Shown: piece by piece, positions 53,187 through 62,336 of the stretch
How positions within the stretch are numbered: position 1 is the first letter of the stretch
Layout: each line of letters starts with the position of its first letter
Notes under the pieces: model-generated
Told to the model about the DNA's origin: nothing
Databases searched by the model: none
The model's input: the letters and a program-made list of their open reading frames with translations, nothing else
Origin: AP-16 sp046727735
GTDB lineage: Bacteria; Pseudomonadota; Alphaproteobacteria; Rhizobiales; Xanthobacteraceae
Direction of reading: 5' to 3'
DNA length: 64,000 nucleotides
Assembly (NCBI GenBank): GCA_046727735.1
Contig: JBKPDF010000045.1
Span: 1-64,000 of the forward strand
Translations under genes and position numbers: made by a program

Positions 53187-53975
53187 ATGGACACTCGGCA
53201 AAAAGCAGCCATGCACCGGCACGCCAATCGGGAGCGCGTCGCGACCGGCGGCAAGGCGATCTACGGCGCCCCGCTCGGCATCCTGATGCTCGAAGCGCGG
53301 TTTCCGCGCATTCCCGGCGACATGGGCAACGCCCAGACCTGGCCGTTTCCGGTGCTCTACAAGGTGATCGAGGGCGCCTCGCCGCGGCGTGTCGTGATCG
53401 AGCGGGCAAACGGATTGCTCGCGGCTTTCCTCGACGGTGCGCGCGAGCTCGTCGATCTCGGTGCGGAGGCCCTCGCCACCAATTGCGGCTTTCTTTCGAT
53501 CTATCAGGTCGAGATCGCCGGCCACGTGCGGGTACCGGTCGCGACTTCGAGCCTCATGCAGGCACCGTTCATCGAGCGCCTGCTCCCACCGGGACGCCGG
53601 GTCGGCATTCTCACGATCAGCGCCGAGAATCTCACGCCCGAGCATTTGCGCAGCGCCGGGGTCGACGCCGGAACTCCGATCGTCGGCACCGACGGAGGCG
53701 CCGAGTTCACCCGCGCCATCCTGGGTAATGAGCCCCTGCTCGATGTTGCGGCCGCCGAGCGCGACATTCTCGAGGCGGGTGAGACGCTGGTCGAGCAATT
53801 CCCCGATGTCGGGGCGGTGCTGCTCGAATGCACCAACATGGCCCCCTATGCGCGGGCGTTGCGCGAGCACCTGCAATTGCCGGTCTACGACATCTACAGC
53901 TTCATCACCTGGTTCCAGGCCGGCCTGCGGCCGCGAGACTTCGGCTACCCGGGGAGCATGGCGGGGAGCGAATGA
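53187..53975 (+). CDS. aspartate/glutamate racemase family protein
   Basis: The two catalytic cysteines of this cofactor-independent family are visible: C100 in ATNCGFLSIYQ and C215 in LLECTNMAPYARAL. The length (262 residues) matches racemases and maleate isomerase/hydantoin-racemase-like relatives. The pattern GAPLGILMLEARFPRIPGDM at the N-terminus is unlike classical glutamate racemase, so hydantoin or another amino-acid derivative is as likely. It is divergent from the amino-acid importer. Confidence 0.82.
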   Translation: MDTRQKAAMHRHANRERVATGGKAIYGAPLGILMLEARFPRIPGDMGNAQTWPFPVLYKVIEGASPRRVVIERANGLLAAFLDGARELVDLGAEALATNCGFLSIYQVEIAGHVRVPVATSSLMQAPFIERLLPPGRRVGILTISAENLTPEHLRSAGVDAGTPIVGTDGGAEFTRAILGNEPLLDVAAAERDILEAGETLVEQFPDVGAVLLECTNMAPYARALREHLQLPVYDIYSFITWFQAGLRPRDFGYPGSMAGSE

Positions 53976-54035
53976 CGTGAACAGGGCGGCGCGAGTGCAG
54001 GCCGCCGATGCCCTGCGTCCTCAGCCTGGAAATTT

Positions 54036-54506
54036 TCAGATTTCGCGGCCGATCAGCGCATCGACCGAATAGCGGCCGCCCCCGCGGATCGCGAACGAAA
54101 GCGCGACGATGCCCCACAACAGCGGATATTCGTATCCGCCGCTCGTCCAAAAAAAGCCGGCGCCGAGATGCACGTGGACGACGGCAACGGCCATCAGTCC
54201 GGTGACGAGCGCGGCAGCGGCGCGCGTGGCGAGGCCGGCCGCGAGCAACAACCCGCCGCCGAATTCGATCAAGCCGGCCAACAGGGCAAATGAGGCCGGC
54301 AGACCGAGCTTGGCAGCAAAGAACTGGCCGGTCGCCTCCAGGCCATAGCCGCCGAACCAGCCAAACAGTTTCTGCGCGCCGTGCGGAACGAGGATCAGGC
54401 CGGCGGCGATCCGGACCATCGGCTCGGCGAACGGAGCGAGCGTCGCGGTGAGGGGAGCGACGGCCGGCAGGATGGGTGTCGCGGGGGAAGCGTGGGTCAT
54501 CGACAT
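54036..54506 (-). CDS. DoxX family membrane protein
   Basis: The 156-residue protein has four membrane segments and the DoxX core RIAAGLILVPHGAQKLFGWF, ASFALLAGLIEFGGGLLLAA and YEYPLLWGIVALSFAIRGGG. The ATG at 54506 has AAGGAGGTTGCC in front, which makes it better than longer starts. It is divergent from the LysR regulator at 54627, with an inverted-repeat operator in between, so it is a likely target of that regulator. Confidence 0.85.
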   Translation of the reverse strand: MSMTHASPATPILPAVAPLTATLAPFAEPMVRIAAGLILVPHGAQKLFGWFGGYGLEATGQFFAAKLGLPASFALLAGLIEFGGGLLLAAGLATRAAAALVTGLMAVAVVHVHLGAGFFWTSGGYEYPLLWGIVALSFAIRGGGRYSVDALIGREI

Positions 54507-54605
54507 GGCAACCTCCTTGGACATGACGCGCGCGAGCGCGCCCCTTTCGTCCGGAGATTTAGCTTGCGCCAATACAAGCAACAATCCATGCTGCGGGAAC
54601 AACAC

Positions 54606-54624
54606 TGTTGCATCAAGTGCAACA
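54606..54624. promoter_or_regulatory. LysR-type operator
   Basis: TGTTGCA and TGCAACA form a perfect 7-bp inverted repeat around TCAAG, ending two bases before the LysR ATG. The shape fits the T-N11-A LysR box, and its position between the divergent lysR and doxX genes fits autoregulation and control of doxX. Confidence 0.6.
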
Positions 54625-54626
54625 AA

Positions 54627-55556
54627 ATGGATCGCCTGCGGACCCTACAAGCCTTTGTGCAGGTTGCGGAAACGGGGTCGTTCTCGGAAGCGGCCCGCCG
54701 GCTGCGCTCGTCGAAGTCCGGCGTCAGTCGCCACGTGTCGGCGCTCGAAGCGGAGCTCGGGGCGCGGTTGCTGCATCGGACGACCCGCGCGCTGACCTTG
54801 ACCGAAGCGGGCCGCGGCTATTTCGAGCGGGCATCGAGGATCTTGGCGGAGCTCGAAGAGGCCGATCTCTCGATCACACAGCTGCAATTGGCGCCGCGCG
54901 GCCGCTTGCGGGTGAACGCGCCGATGAGCTTCGGCTTCCTGCATCTCGCGCCCGCCATTCCCGATTTCCTTCGCCGCTATCCGGAAGTCGAAATCGACAT
55001 GACCATGAACGACCGCCTCGTCGATCTGGTGGACGAAGGCTTCGATGTCGCGGTGCGGATCAGCAAGCTGCAGGATTCCAGCCTCGTCGCGCGCAAGCTC
55101 GCGCCTATCCGGCGTGCGATCTGCGCCAGCCCCGTCTATCTGCAGGAGCGGGGCATTCCCGCTTCCCCGGACGACCTCGAGGCCCATGAATGCCTCTGCT
55201 ACAGCAACATTGCGGTGTCGCACGAATGGCGCTTCGCTGCACTGGACGGCCGGCCGTGGACGGTCGAGGTGAAAGGTCGGCTGAGCGCGAATAATGGCGA
55301 TGCACTCGTCGCCGCGGCCCTCCGAGGACTGGGCGTCATCAGCCAGCCGACATTTCTGGTGGGAAGTCACTTGCAGGCGGGCACGCTCGTGAGCGTTCTC
55401 GATGAATTCGTACCTCAGGACCTGACGGTCAGCGCTGTTTATCCGCACTCCCGTCACTTGTCTCCCAAAGTGCGCGCGTTCGTGGATTTCTTCGCGGAGC
55501 GCTTCGGGCCGCGGCCGTACTGGGATGAGCCGTTGACCTCGGCGCACCCTGGGTAA
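54627..55556 (+). CDS. LysR-family transcriptional regulator
   Basis: Residues 1-60 form the winged helix-turn-helix (LQAFVQVAETGSFSEAARRL, SKSGVSRHVSALEAELGARL, LHRTTRALTLTEAG), and residues from about 90 on the effector-binding domain (LRVNAPMSFGFLHLAPAIPD). It has 309 residues, usual for the CrgA-like subgroup. The ATG immediately follows the palindromic operator, so there is no normal ribosome-binding site and the message may be leaderless or start at an upstream ATG (54588). Divergent doxX is the likely target. Confidence 0.88.
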   Translation: MDRLRTLQAFVQVAETGSFSEAARRLRSSKSGVSRHVSALEAELGARLLHRTTRALTLTEAGRGYFERASRILAELEEADLSITQLQLAPRGRLRVNAPMSFGFLHLAPAIPDFLRRYPEVEIDMTMNDRLVDLVDEGFDVAVRISKLQDSSLVARKLAPIRRAICASPVYLQERGIPASPDDLEAHECLCYSNIAVSHEWRFAALDGRPWTVEVKGRLSANNGDALVAAALRGLGVISQPTFLVGSHLQAGTLVSVLDEFVPQDLTVSAVYPHSRHLSPKVRAFVDFFAERFGPRPYWDEPLTSAHPG

Positions 55557-55646
55557 TTCCTACCCGCCGGTCCGGTGCCAGTTGACACGTTGGCCGCGCC
55601 TGCCCACGCTTCGGTTCTGCCGCGTCTTTCCTTGCAGGCCTGATGC

Positions 55647-56816
55647 ATGCCAGTGGTTCCCCGCATTGCCGCATTCGCCGATGAGCTCGTCGGCATCCGG
55701 CTCGATCTCCACGCCCATCCGGAGATCGGATTCGAGGAGGTGCGCACGTCCGGCATCGTCGCCGAGAAGCTCGCGTCCTGGGGAATCGAGGTCCATCGCG
55801 GCGTCGGCCGGACCGGGGTCGTGGGCGTGCTCAAGGGACGCGGCGCCGGTCAGCGTCGCGTCGGCCTACGCGCCGACATGGACGCGCTGCCGATGGACGT
55901 GGAGACCAACCTGCCGTACCGCTCGAAGCACCCGGGGCGCTTCCACGGCTGCGGCCACGACGGGCACACCACGATGCTGCTCGGCGCGGCGCGCTACCTC
56001 GCCGAGACGAGAAACTTCGGCGGCACGATCGTCTTCGTATTCCAGCCGGCCGAAGAGGGGCTTGGCGGCGCGCGCGCCATGCTGGCCGACGGCCTGTTCG
56101 AGCGCTTCCCGTGCGACGAGATCTACGCGCTGCACAACGCCCCGGAAGGGCCGCAGGGCCAGGTCTCGGTGCACAGCGGGCCGATGATGGCCGGCGCGGA
56201 TTTTTTCGACATCCGCATCACCGGCCGTGGCGCGCACGGCGCCCATCCCCACCAGGCGGTCGATCCCAGCGTCGTCGCGGTCACGCTCGCGCAGGCGATG
56301 CAGACAATCGTGAGCCGCAACGTCGATCCGCGCTATCCGACCGTCGTGTCGATCACCCAGATCCACGCCGGTTCGGCCTATAACGTGATCCCGGGGAGCG
56401 CCCGCCTCGCCGGCACGGTGCGCAGCTTCCGCGATGAGGTGCGCGAGCTCGTCCGCGCCCGGATCCGGGCGCTCGCTTCGGGCATCGCCGCAAGCTTCGG
56501 GGCAACGATCGAGGTGGATATCCGCGACATCTTCACCGTGCTGGAGAACCACGAGATTCCCAGTCGGGCCGCCGCGGAAGTCGCGCGCGAGATCGTGGGC
56601 GACGCGCTGCTGGACGCCGAGCCGCGGCCGAAGATGGCGAGCGAAGATTTCGCCGACATGCTGCGCGCCGTACCGGGCGCGTATTTCTGGCTCGGGCAAA
56701 CGCCGGGGCCGCCGGTGCACAATCCCGGCTATGTATTCGACGACGGCATCCTGCCAATCGGGGCGTCGCTGTTGGCGCGCATCGCCGAACGGCAGCTCGC
56801 CGGCGGCCAATCGTGA
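55647..56816 (+). CDS. M20-family amidohydrolase (hippurate/N-acyl-amino acid type)
   Basis: Standard M20D set: LHAHPEIGFEE, GLRADMDALPM, C102 and H104 in HGCGHDGHTTML, and FQPAEEGLGGA with E136/E137. The length of 389 residues is normal. Such enzymes hydrolyse N-acylated amino acids or hippurate in the cytoplasm. The next gene (peptide-binding protein) starts 34 bases downstream, so it is the first gene of the dipeptide-importer cluster and probably cleaves what that importer brings in. Confidence 0.9.
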   Translation: MPVVPRIAAFADELVGIRLDLHAHPEIGFEEVRTSGIVAEKLASWGIEVHRGVGRTGVVGVLKGRGAGQRRVGLRADMDALPMDVETNLPYRSKHPGRFHGCGHDGHTTMLLGAARYLAETRNFGGTIVFVFQPAEEGLGGARAMLADGLFERFPCDEIYALHNAPEGPQGQVSVHSGPMMAGADFFDIRITGRGAHGAHPHQAVDPSVVAVTLAQAMQTIVSRNVDPRYPTVVSITQIHAGSAYNVIPGSARLAGTVRSFRDEVRELVRARIRALASGIAASFGATIEVDIRDIFTVLENHEIPSRAAAEVAREIVGDALLDAEPRPKMASEDFADMLRAVPGAYFWLGQTPGPPVHNPGYVFDDGILPIGASLLARIAERQLAGGQS

Positions 56817-56850
56817 GCGAGATCGAGAGCAAGAGATCGGGAGAGCGGTC

Positions 56851-58440
56851 ATGAGGAAACCTGCCCTGCTTCGCGCGGCCTTAGCCGCCGCCTGCTATGT
56901 GGCAGCGGTGCTGCCCGGAACGCCGCAGGCGGCGGCCGAGACCGTGATGCGCGTGGTCATGCACTCCGATCTGAAGATCCTCGACCCGATCTGGACCACC
57001 GCCTATATCAGCCGCAATCACGGCTACATGATCTACGACACGCTGCTGGCGATGAACGACCGGCAGGAGCCGCAGCCGCAGATGGTGGACAAATGGGAGG
57101 TGAGCGCCGACAAGCTCACCTATACGTTCACGCTGCGCGACGGTTTGAAATGGCACGACGGCGCGCCGGTCACCTCCGAGGATTGCATCGCCTCGATCAA
57201 GCGTTGGGCGGCGCGCGACTCGATGGGCCAAAAGCTGATGGCTTCGATCGCCTCGTTCGAGGCGGTCAATCCGAAGACTTTCAAGCTGATCCTCAAGGAG
57301 CCGTACGGCCTGGTCCTGCTCAGCCTCGCCAAGCCGAGCTCGAACGTGCCGTTCATGATGCCCAAGCGCGTAGCGGAAACTTCGCCGTCCGAGCAGATTT
57401 CCGACTACACCGGCTCCGGGCCATTCATTTTCAAGAGGGACGAATGGAAGCCCGGCGAGAAGGCCGTCTATGTGAAGAATCCCAACTACAAGCCGCGGTC
57501 CGAAAAGCCGAGCTGGGCCTCCGGCGGCAAGGTCGTGAACGTCGATCGGGTGGAATGGCTGTCGATCCCCGACGCGCAGACCGCCGTGAATGCGCTGATC
57601 GCCGGCGAAATCGACATGATCGAAGATCCGTCGCTGGACCTGCTTCCGGTACTCCGCTCGGATCGAAATGTCGATTTCTTCGATTACAACACACTGGGCA
57701 ACCAGTTCGTGTTCCGATTCAACTGGACGCAGCCGCCGTTCGACAAGCAGAAGATCCGGCAGGCGGTATTCGCCGCCTTCAATCAGGAGGATTTCCTGCG
57801 AGCGGTCATCGGCGACCCGGAATACTTCAAGACCTGCGTGGCTCTGTTCATCTGCGACACCACCTTCGCCACCGAGAAAGGGACGGGCCCGTATTTCCAT
57901 TCCGATTTCGCGCTATCGAAAAAGCTGCTGCAGGAGGGTGGCTACGACGGCACGCCGGTGCTGCTGATGCACTCGACCGACCTGCAGGTGCTGACCAACC
58001 TGGCGCCTGTCGCGAAATCGCTGCTCGAGCGCGGCGGCTTCAAGGTGAACATGGTGGACATGGATTGGCAGTCGCTGGTCGCGCGTCGCGCCAAGAAGGT
58101 GCCGGTCAGCGAAGGAGGCTGGAACGCGTTCATGACCTCGTGGGTGGCGGCCGACATCCTGAACCCGGTCTCCGCCTCGTTCCTCGCCGCCAATTGCGAG
58201 GCGGCGAACATCGGCTGGCCGTGCGATAGCGAGATGGAGAACCTGCGCAGCGCCTTCGCGCACGAGACCGACACGACGAAGCAGAAGCAGATCGCCGAAC
58301 AGGTGCAGCTGCGGGCACTCGAGGTCGGCACCCACGTCTGGGTCGGCCAATGGTACAAGCCGCTCGCCTATCGCAAGGACAAGGTCGGCGGCTGGGTCGC
58401 CTCGCCCGCGCCGCTGTTCTGGGGCGTGACGAAGCGTTAG
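56851..58440 (+). CDS. ABC transporter substrate-binding protein, peptide/nickel type (DppA-like)
   Basis: A signal peptide (MRKPALLRAALAAACYVAAV) is followed by a large SBP-family-5 protein (529 residues) with TAYISRNHGYMIYDTLLAMN, FTLRDGLKWHDGAPVTSEDC and the typical end VGQWYKPLAYRKDKVGGWVA. This family binds peptides, glutathione, nickel or opines. GGGAGAGCGGTC precedes the ATG. It belongs to the importer with the two permeases and the fused ATPase that follow; a palindromic repeat separates it from the first permease. Confidence 0.9.
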   Translation: MRKPALLRAALAAACYVAAVLPGTPQAAAETVMRVVMHSDLKILDPIWTTAYISRNHGYMIYDTLLAMNDRQEPQPQMVDKWEVSADKLTYTFTLRDGLKWHDGAPVTSEDCIASIKRWAARDSMGQKLMASIASFEAVNPKTFKLILKEPYGLVLLSLAKPSSNVPFMMPKRVAETSPSEQISDYTGSGPFIFKRDEWKPGEKAVYVKNPNYKPRSEKPSWASGGKVVNVDRVEWLSIPDAQTAVNALIAGEIDMIEDPSLDLLPVLRSDRNVDFFDYNTLGNQFVFRFNWTQPPFDKQKIRQAVFAAFNQEDFLRAVIGDPEYFKTCVALFICDTTFATEKGTGPYFHSDFALSKKLLQEGGYDGTPVLLMHSTDLQVLTNLAPVAKSLLERGGFKVNMVDMDWQSLVARRAKKVPVSEGGWNAFMTSWVAADILNPVSASFLAANCEAANIGWPCDSEMENLRSAFAHETDTTKQKQIAEQVQLRALEVGTHVWVGQWYKPLAYRKDKVGGWVASPAPLFWGVTKR

Positions 58441-58489
58441 CAATATCCCGGTGATTTCGGCACCGGCGAGCGGCATACTCCTCTTTCCA

Positions 58490-58661
58490 TCTCCCCTTGC
58501 GGGAGAGGGTGGCTCGTTGCGAGCGGAAGCGAGCAAAGAGCCGGGTGAGGGGTTTTCAATGATCAGAAGCGAGAGTACCCCTCACCCGCCGCACGGACTT
58601 CGTCCGCTCGGCACCCCCGGATCGAGTCCGGGGCAGGCTCTCTCCCACAAGGGGAGAGGGA
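58490..58661. repeat. GC-rich palindromic repeat, BIME-like
   Basis: CTCCCCTTGCGGGAGAGGG at the left and CTCTCCCACAAGGGGAGAGGG at the right, broken at its centre, are two hairpin units with GGGTGAGGGG and CCCCTCACCC arms between. It lies between binding protein and permease genes, as do the elements at 37632 and 51704. Confidence 0.7.
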
Positions 58662-58748
58662 AAAGCGAGCGTGTGGCTCGTTTCCCGCACTCATCCCGAT
58701 TTGCTTTCCTCGAAACGTCCCGTGCCGGGCGGGCGACGGGGTGAGGCG

Positions 58749-59690
58749 GTGCTCACCTTCATCGCGCATCGGTTGCTCTCCGCCGTGCCGGTCTTGGCTA
58801 CGGTCGCGGTGGTCGTGTTCCTGATGCTGCGGATCACGCCCGGCGATCCCGCCGCGGTGATCGCGGGGGAGACCGCGACGGCCCAACAGGTCGCCGAGAT
58901 CCGCAGCAAGCTCGGACTCGATCGGCCGATCTTTCAGCAATTCTTCATCTGGGCGGGGCGGGGCCTCAAAGGCGATTTCGGCGAGAGCTTCTTCTTCAAG
59001 AAGCCGGTCTCCGAGCTGATCAGCCAGCGCATCGAGCCGACGCTCTCGCTCACGGCGGTCACGATCCTGCTCGCGGTGCTGATCGCCGTTCCGCTCGGCG
59101 TGCTCGCGGCCCAGCGGGCCGGGAGCCTGCTCGACCGCTGCCTGATGGGATTCTCGGTGCTCGGATTCTCGGTCCCGGTTTTCGTGATCGGGTACCTCCT
59201 GATCTACATCTTCGCCATCAAGATCAATTGGCTGCCGGTCCAGGGCTATCGCCGCATCGGCGAGGATTTCGTCGACTGGGCGGTTCACCTCGTGCTGCCG
59301 AGCTTCACGCTCGCGGTGATCTACGTCGCGCTGATCGCGCGCATGACTCGCGCCAGCGTCATCGAGGTGCTGACCGAAGACTACATCCGCACCGCCCGCG
59401 CCAAGGGCCTCACCCGGCGCGTCATCCTGATCCGCCACGCGCTCAAAAACGCCGCGATCCCCATCGTCACCGTCATCGGGCTCGGCATCGCGCTTCTGAT
59501 CGGCGGCGTCGTGGTGACCGAGAGCGTCTACAACATTCCGGGCCTCGGCCGGCTCACGGTCGATGCGGTGCTGGCCCGCGACTATCCGGTGATCCAGGCC
59601 ATCATTCTCCTGTTCTCCTTCGTCTACGTGCTGATCAATCTTGTGATCGACCTCGCCTACAGCTTCTTCGATCCGAGGATCCACTATTGA
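58749..59690 (+). CDS. ABC transporter permease, peptide/nickel type (DppB-like)
   Basis: The GTG at 58749 starts MLTFIAHRLLSAVPVLATVA. The protein has six membrane segments, a long periplasmic loop 1 (ITPGDPAAVIAGETATAQQV) and the DppB-type cytoplasmic motif DYIRTARAKGLTRRVILIRH. Its length is 313 residues. The stop overlaps a TTG start of the DppC-like gene. Confidence 0.88.
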   Translation: MLTFIAHRLLSAVPVLATVAVVVFLMLRITPGDPAAVIAGETATAQQVAEIRSKLGLDRPIFQQFFIWAGRGLKGDFGESFFFKKPVSELISQRIEPTLSLTAVTILLAVLIAVPLGVLAAQRAGSLLDRCLMGFSVLGFSVPVFVIGYLLIYIFAIKINWLPVQGYRRIGEDFVDWAVHLVLPSFTLAVIYVALIARMTRASVIEVLTEDYIRTARAKGLTRRVILIRHALKNAAIPIVTVIGLGIALLIGGVVVTESVYNIPGLGRLTVDAVLARDYPVIQAIILLFSFVYVLINLVIDLAYSFFDPRIHY

Positions 59691-60622
59691 CGATCAAGGC
59701 CGAAGACGAACGCGCCGTCGCCCGGCTCGCCGCGCCGGAGGCGAAGCCGACGCATGTCGGATCGCGAATGCTGCATCATCGCAGCGTCGTCATCGGGGGC
59801 GCGCTCGTTCTGCTGATGGTGGCGATCGCGCTGCTCGCGCCGTTCCTCGGCACCGTCGATCCCAAGACGATCGATCCCGCCTACCGCAACCGGGTGCCGG
59901 GGACCGAGCACGTCGTGAGGCAGACGGACGGCACCCAGTCGGTGCAGACCTTTTGGATGGGGACCGACAGTCTCGGCCGCGACGTCTACAGCCGCGTCAT
60001 CTACGGCGCGCGGGTCTCGCTGATCGTCGGCATCACGGTGGCGCTGATCAGCTCCTGCATCGGCCTCGCCATCGGGCTCGTCGCCGGATATCTGCGCTGG
60101 GTCGACATGGTGATCATGCGGGTGATGGACGGGCTCATGGCGATCCCCGGCATCCTGCTCGCGATCGGCCTTGTCGCCGTGTGGGGCGCGGGTCTCTTCA
60201 CGGTGATCCTCGCCATCGTGGTCCCGGAGATTCCCCGCGTCGTGCGCCTCGTGCGCTCGATCGTGCTGACGATCCGCGAGGAGCCCTATGTCGAGGCCGC
60301 GATTTCGGTCGGCACCCCGGTCCCGCTGATCCTCGTGCGTCACGTCATGCCGAACACGTTCGCGCCGATGATCGTGCAGGCGACTTTCGTGTGCGCCTCC
60401 GCGATCCTGATCGAGGCGATCCTGAGCTTTCTGGGCATCGGCATTCCGACCGACATTCCGACCTGGGGCAACATCATGGCGGAAGGCCGCCAGCTGTTTC
60501 GGGTCTATCCGCACACTATCCTTTTCCCCGGCGTGTTCGTGGCGGTGACCGTACTGGCCGTGAACATGCTCGGCGACGGCTTGCGCGACGCGCTCGATCC
60601 GCGCATCGCGAAATCGCTCTGA
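59687..60622 (+). CDS. ABC transporter permease, peptide/nickel type (DppC-like)
   Basis: A TTG start at 59687 overlaps the DppB stop. The protein (311 residues) has the DppC pattern HHRSVVIGGALVLLMVAIAL, FWMGTDSLGRDVYSRVIYGA and the EPYVEAAISVGTPVPLILVR loop. The ATG at 59769 is a shorter alternative. It forms the channel with DppB, and the fused ATPase gene begins two bases after its stop. Confidence 0.87.
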   Translation: MTIKAEDERAVARLAAPEAKPTHVGSRMLHHRSVVIGGALVLLMVAIALLAPFLGTVDPKTIDPAYRNRVPGTEHVVRQTDGTQSVQTFWMGTDSLGRDVYSRVIYGARVSLIVGITVALISSCIGLAIGLVAGYLRWVDMVIMRVMDGLMAIPGILLAIGLVAVWGAGLFTVILAIVVPEIPRVVRLVRSIVLTIREEPYVEAAISVGTPVPLILVRHVMPNTFAPMIVQATFVCASAILIEAILSFLGIGIPTDIPTWGNIMAEGRQLFRVYPHTILFPGVFVAVTVLAVNMLGDGLRDALDPRIAKSL

Positions 60623-60624
60623 CC

Positions 60625-62253
60625 GTGACGGCCGTCCTCGAGCTCGCGCATCTCACCGTCGCGCTCCCGTCCGGCGGAGAGCGCGGCGAGGCGGTGCGGG
60701 ATCTGACTTTCGCGGTCGAGCGCGGCGAGATCGTGTGCCTCGTCGGCGAATCCGGTTCCGGCAAATCGGTCACCGCGCACGCCGTGATGGGTCTGTTGCC
60801 GCGCGCGCTCGAGCCGGTCGGCGGCGCCGTGCGGCTCGAAGGCGAGGACATCCTGTTCGCGTCCGAGGCGCGGCTGCGCGATCTGCGCACGACGCGCATG
60901 TCGATGATCTTCCAGGAGCCGATGACCGCGCTCAACCCGGTGATGACCTGCGGCGATCAGGTCGACGAAGTGCTCGCGACCCACACCGATCTGGCCGCAG
61001 CGGCGCGCCGGCAGCGGACGCTTGCGATGCTCCGGCGCGTCGGCATGAGCGAGCCCGAGCGCATTTCGGCCGCGTACCCGCACCAGCTCTCGGGCGGCCA
61101 GCGCCAGCGCATCATGATCGCGATGGCGCTGGTGCTCGAACCGGGCTTGCTGATCGCGGACGAGCCCACGACCGCGCTCGATGTGACCACCCAGGCGCAG
61201 ATCCTCAAGCTCATCAAGGACATTCAGCGCGAGCGCGGCATGGGCGTGCTGTTCATCACCCATGATTTCGGCGTGGTGAGCGAGATCGCCGACCGCGTGG
61301 CGGTGCTGCGCCTCGGCGAACTTGTCGAGCTCGGGCCGATGCGCGAGGTGCTGCTTCGGCCGCGCCACGCCTATACCCGCACGCTGATCGCGTCCGTGCC
61401 CAGCATGATTCCGCGCGCGGCACCGCGCGAGGCGGGCGCGCCGGCGATGCTCCGCACCGAAAACCTCGGCAAGGTCTACGCCCATGGCGGTTTCTTTCAG
61501 AAGCAGCAAGCGGTCCACGCCGCCGAGGACATCTCGATCGAGATCCGCCGCGGCGAGGTGCTCGGCATCGTCGGCGAGTCCGGCTCCGGCAAGTCGACGG
61601 TCGCGCGCTGCATCGCCCGATTGATCGACCCGACGCAGGGAAAGATTTGGCTGGGCACGAACGAGCTCGCCCGCATGAGCGGCCGGCGGTTGCGCAGGCA
61701 CCGGCGCCGCATCCAGATCGTGTTCCAGGACCCGTATCGGTCGCTCAATCCGCGGCGCAAGGTCGGCGAGTCGATCATCGAAGGCCCGATGAATTTCGGT
61801 CTCTCGCGTGCCGACGCGCTCGCCCGCGCGGCCGGCCTGTTGGAATTCGTCCGGCTCGAGCGCAACGCGCTCGAACGCTTTCCGCAGGAATTCTCCGGCG
61901 GCCAGCGTCAGCGCATCTGCATCGCGCGCGCTCTGGCGATGGAGCCGGAGCTCTTGATCGCCGACGAAGCGGTCTCGGCGCTCGACGTCTCGGTCCAGGC
62001 GCAGGTGCTCCGGCTCTTCGCCGAGGTGCGCAGGCGATTGGGCCTGAGCATGCTGTTCATCACCCACGATCTTCGCGTCGCCGCGCAGGTCTGCGACACG
62101 GTTGCGGTGATGCAGCGCGGCCGGATCGTCGAGCACGGCGAAGTCGCGCGGATTTTTTCCGATCCGCATCATGCCTATACGCGCGCGCTGATCGAGGCGG
62201 CGCCGGGCCGGCACTGGAATTTCGGGGCGTTCGCGGACGCGCCGTCGCCATAG
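60625..62253 (+). CDS. fused DppD-DppF ABC ATPase
   Basis: A 542-residue protein with two complete nucleotide-binding domains. The N-terminal one has Walker A GESGSGKS at 41-48 and signature LSGGQRQRIMIA. The C-terminal one has GESGSGKSTVAR and FSGGQRQRICIA, each with its Walker B (ADEPTTALD, ADEAVSALD). In most bacteria these are two genes, dppD and dppF; here one chain replaces both. The start is GTG at 60625. Both halves keep the oligopeptide-family C-terminal HAYTRxLIxSVP-type extension. Confidence 0.9.
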   Translation: MTAVLELAHLTVALPSGGERGEAVRDLTFAVERGEIVCLVGESGSGKSVTAHAVMGLLPRALEPVGGAVRLEGEDILFASEARLRDLRTTRMSMIFQEPMTALNPVMTCGDQVDEVLATHTDLAAAARRQRTLAMLRRVGMSEPERISAAYPHQLSGGQRQRIMIAMALVLEPGLLIADEPTTALDVTTQAQILKLIKDIQRERGMGVLFITHDFGVVSEIADRVAVLRLGELVELGPMREVLLRPRHAYTRTLIASVPSMIPRAAPREAGAPAMLRTENLGKVYAHGGFFQKQQAVHAAEDISIEIRRGEVLGIVGESGSGKSTVARCIARLIDPTQGKIWLGTNELARMSGRRLRRHRRRIQIVFQDPYRSLNPRRKVGESIIEGPMNFGLSRADALARAAGLLEFVRLERNALERFPQEFSGGQRQRICIARALAMEPELLIADEAVSALDVSVQAQVLRLFAEVRRRLGLSMLFITHDLRVAAQVCDTVAVMQRGRIVEHGEVARIFSDPHHAYTRALIEAAPGRHWNFGAFADAPSP

Positions 62254-62336
62254 CAAGGCGGCTGGCCCGCGCATCGGCTTGCTGTTAGCGTGAACCCGTT
62301 TGCTTGCCGCCGGATCGCCAACGGCGAAACAATCGC

